DNA of 23,594 nucleotides from an uncultured Faecalibacterium sp. Its GTDB lineage: Bacteria > Bacillota > Clostridia > Oscillospirales > Ruminococcaceae. Both the position numbers and the translations under genes were made by a program. Each line of letters opens with the position of its first letter. The first letter of the stretch is position 1. The notes below the pieces were generated by a model. The model was not told the DNA's origin. It saw only the letters and a list, made by a program, of their open reading frames with translations, and made no database searches. Shown one piece after another: positions 22,755 to 23,594 of this stretch. The DNA lies in NCBI GenBank assembly GCA_900765105.1, contig CAAFQM010000339.1, positions 1 to 23,594 on the forward strand. The letters are read 5' to 3'.

Positions 22755-23594
22755 ATGGCTAAGCAGATCAAGCAGGGCGAGGAAGCCCGTAAGGCACTGT
22801 GTGCCGGTATCGATACCTTGGCAGACACCGTTAAGATCACCCTCGGCCCCAAGGGCCGCAATGTGGTGCTGGGCAAGAAATTCGGTGCCCCGGTCATCAC
22901 CAACGACGGCGTGACCATCGCAAAAGAGATCGAGCTGAAGGACGAATTCGAGAACATGGGCGCACAGCTGGTGCGTGAGGTCGCAACCAAGACCAATGAT
23001 GCCGCTGGCGACGGTACCACCACGGCAACCGTTCTGGCACAGGCAATGGTTGCCGAGGGTATGAAGAATGTCACCGCCGGTGCTAACCCGATGGACATCC
23101 GCCGCGGCATGAGCAAGGCAGTTGCCAAGGCTGTTGAGACCATCAAGGCACACAGCCAGAAGGTGAAGGACTCCAACGATATCGCCCGTGTCGGCACCAT
23201 TTCTGCAGGCGATCCTGAGATCGGCCGGCTGATCGCAGAGGCAATGGAAAAGGTCACTTCCGACGGCGTTATCACCATCGAGGAGAACAAGACCACTGCT
23301 GAGACCTACAACGAGATCGTGGAAGGCATGCAGTTCGACCGCGGTTACCTGACCCCGTATATGGTCACCGATACCGACAAGATGGTGGCTGATCTGGACA
23401 ACGCTGCCATCCTGATCACCGATAAGAAGATCAGCGTCATTCAGGATCTGGTTCCCCTGCTGGAGCAGGTGATGCAGAACGGTCTGAAGCTGCTGATCGT
23501 GGCTGAGGACATCGAGGGCGAGGCTCTGTCCACCCTGATCGTCAACCGCCTGCGCGGCACCCTGAATGTGGCAGCTGTCAAGGCTCCCGGCTTC
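22755..23594 (+). CDS. groEL: GroEL, 60 kDa chaperonin (5' part only)
   Basis: The first 280 codons of GroEL, cut by the window end; the full protein should be about 540 residues. GroEL forms the double-ring ATP-driven folding chamber. Equatorial-domain residues for ATP binding are present: LGPKGRNVVL (30-39), DGVTIAKEI with Asp51, and AGDGTTTATVL with Asp86 (Asp52 and Asp87 in E. coli numbering). The intermediate domain follows, and the apical domain starts near 190 with EGMQFDRGYLTPYM. The 53-nt gap after groES has no terminator, and AAAGGAG (22738-22744) precedes ATG 22755 by 10 nt, so it is cotranscribed with groES under CIRCE. Confidence 0.98.
   Translation, partial: MAKQIKQGEEARKALCAGIDTLADTVKITLGPKGRNVVLGKKFGAPVITNDGVTIAKEIELKDEFENMGAQLVREVATKTNDAAGDGTTTATVLAQAMVAEGMKNVTAGANPMDIRRGMSKAVAKAVETIKAHSQKVKDSNDIARVGTISAGDPEIGRLIAEAMEKVTSDGVITIEENKTTAETYNEIVEGMQFDRGYLTPYMVTDTDKMVADLDNAAILITDKKISVIQDLVPLLEQVMQNGLKLLIVAEDIEGEALSTLIVNRLRGTLNVAAVKAPGF

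Noticed and set aside
1..23594. CRISPR array, tRNA, rRNA, transposase, phage or toxin-antitoxin genes
   Set aside because: No regularly spaced repeats, cloverleaf-type genes, transposase motifs or small paired toxin genes were seen on either strand.

Overview
The window looks like chromosomal DNA from a GC-rich Gram-positive gut anaerobe of the Clostridia, most likely Oscillospiraceae/Ruminococcaceae. Gene content and protein style resemble Faecalibacterium, Subdoligranulum or Gemmiger; this placement is inferred from protein character and gene order, not from a search. Supporting signs are strong AGGAGG-type ribosome binding sites, a fused SecDF, HprK, WhiA, a CIRCE-controlled groESL operon and GerA-family proteins. 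I see no rRNA, tRNA, CRISPR array, insertion sequence, phage gene or frameshift. Almost everything is core chromosome with tight operon packing.

Left part (1-5251, rightward): the 3' end of clpX with a strong terminator; an aspartate-type aminotransferase behind its own promoter and a foldable ~100-nt leader; secDF; then nrdR. Middle accessory block (5254-9624): two divergent operons separated by 75 bp. Leftward are a DUF421/YetF-like membrane protein and a DUF4363 protein. Rightward is a three-gene GerA/GerB/GerC-type set (germinant-receptor architecture) whose B subunit is short and whose C subunit lacks a clear lipobox. In spore-forming Clostridia the DUF421-DUF4363 pair usually sits with spoVA genes. 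This block therefore looks like a retained or repurposed piece of spore germination machinery.

Phosphate block (9626-13446, leftward): a Na+/phosphate-cotransporter-like protein with a PhoU-like tail, then an OmpR/PhoB-type regulator and its histidine kinase, in one operon. Its upstream region carries several TTTACA half-sites, two exactly 11 bp apart, which fits a Pho box and autoregulation. The intrinsic terminator of this operon lies inside the 3' coding end of the convergent GerC-like gene.

Right part (13641-23594, rightward): hprK-murB-rapZ-whiA-dnaE form a compact operon covering carbon-catabolite control, cell-wall precursor synthesis, RNA/nucleotide signalling, a division-linked regulator and the replicative polymerase. 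yvcK/glmR, often found between rapZ and whiA, is absent. pfkA follows with its own promoter and terminator, and then groES-groEL under a perfect CIRCE operator; groEL runs off the end of the window.
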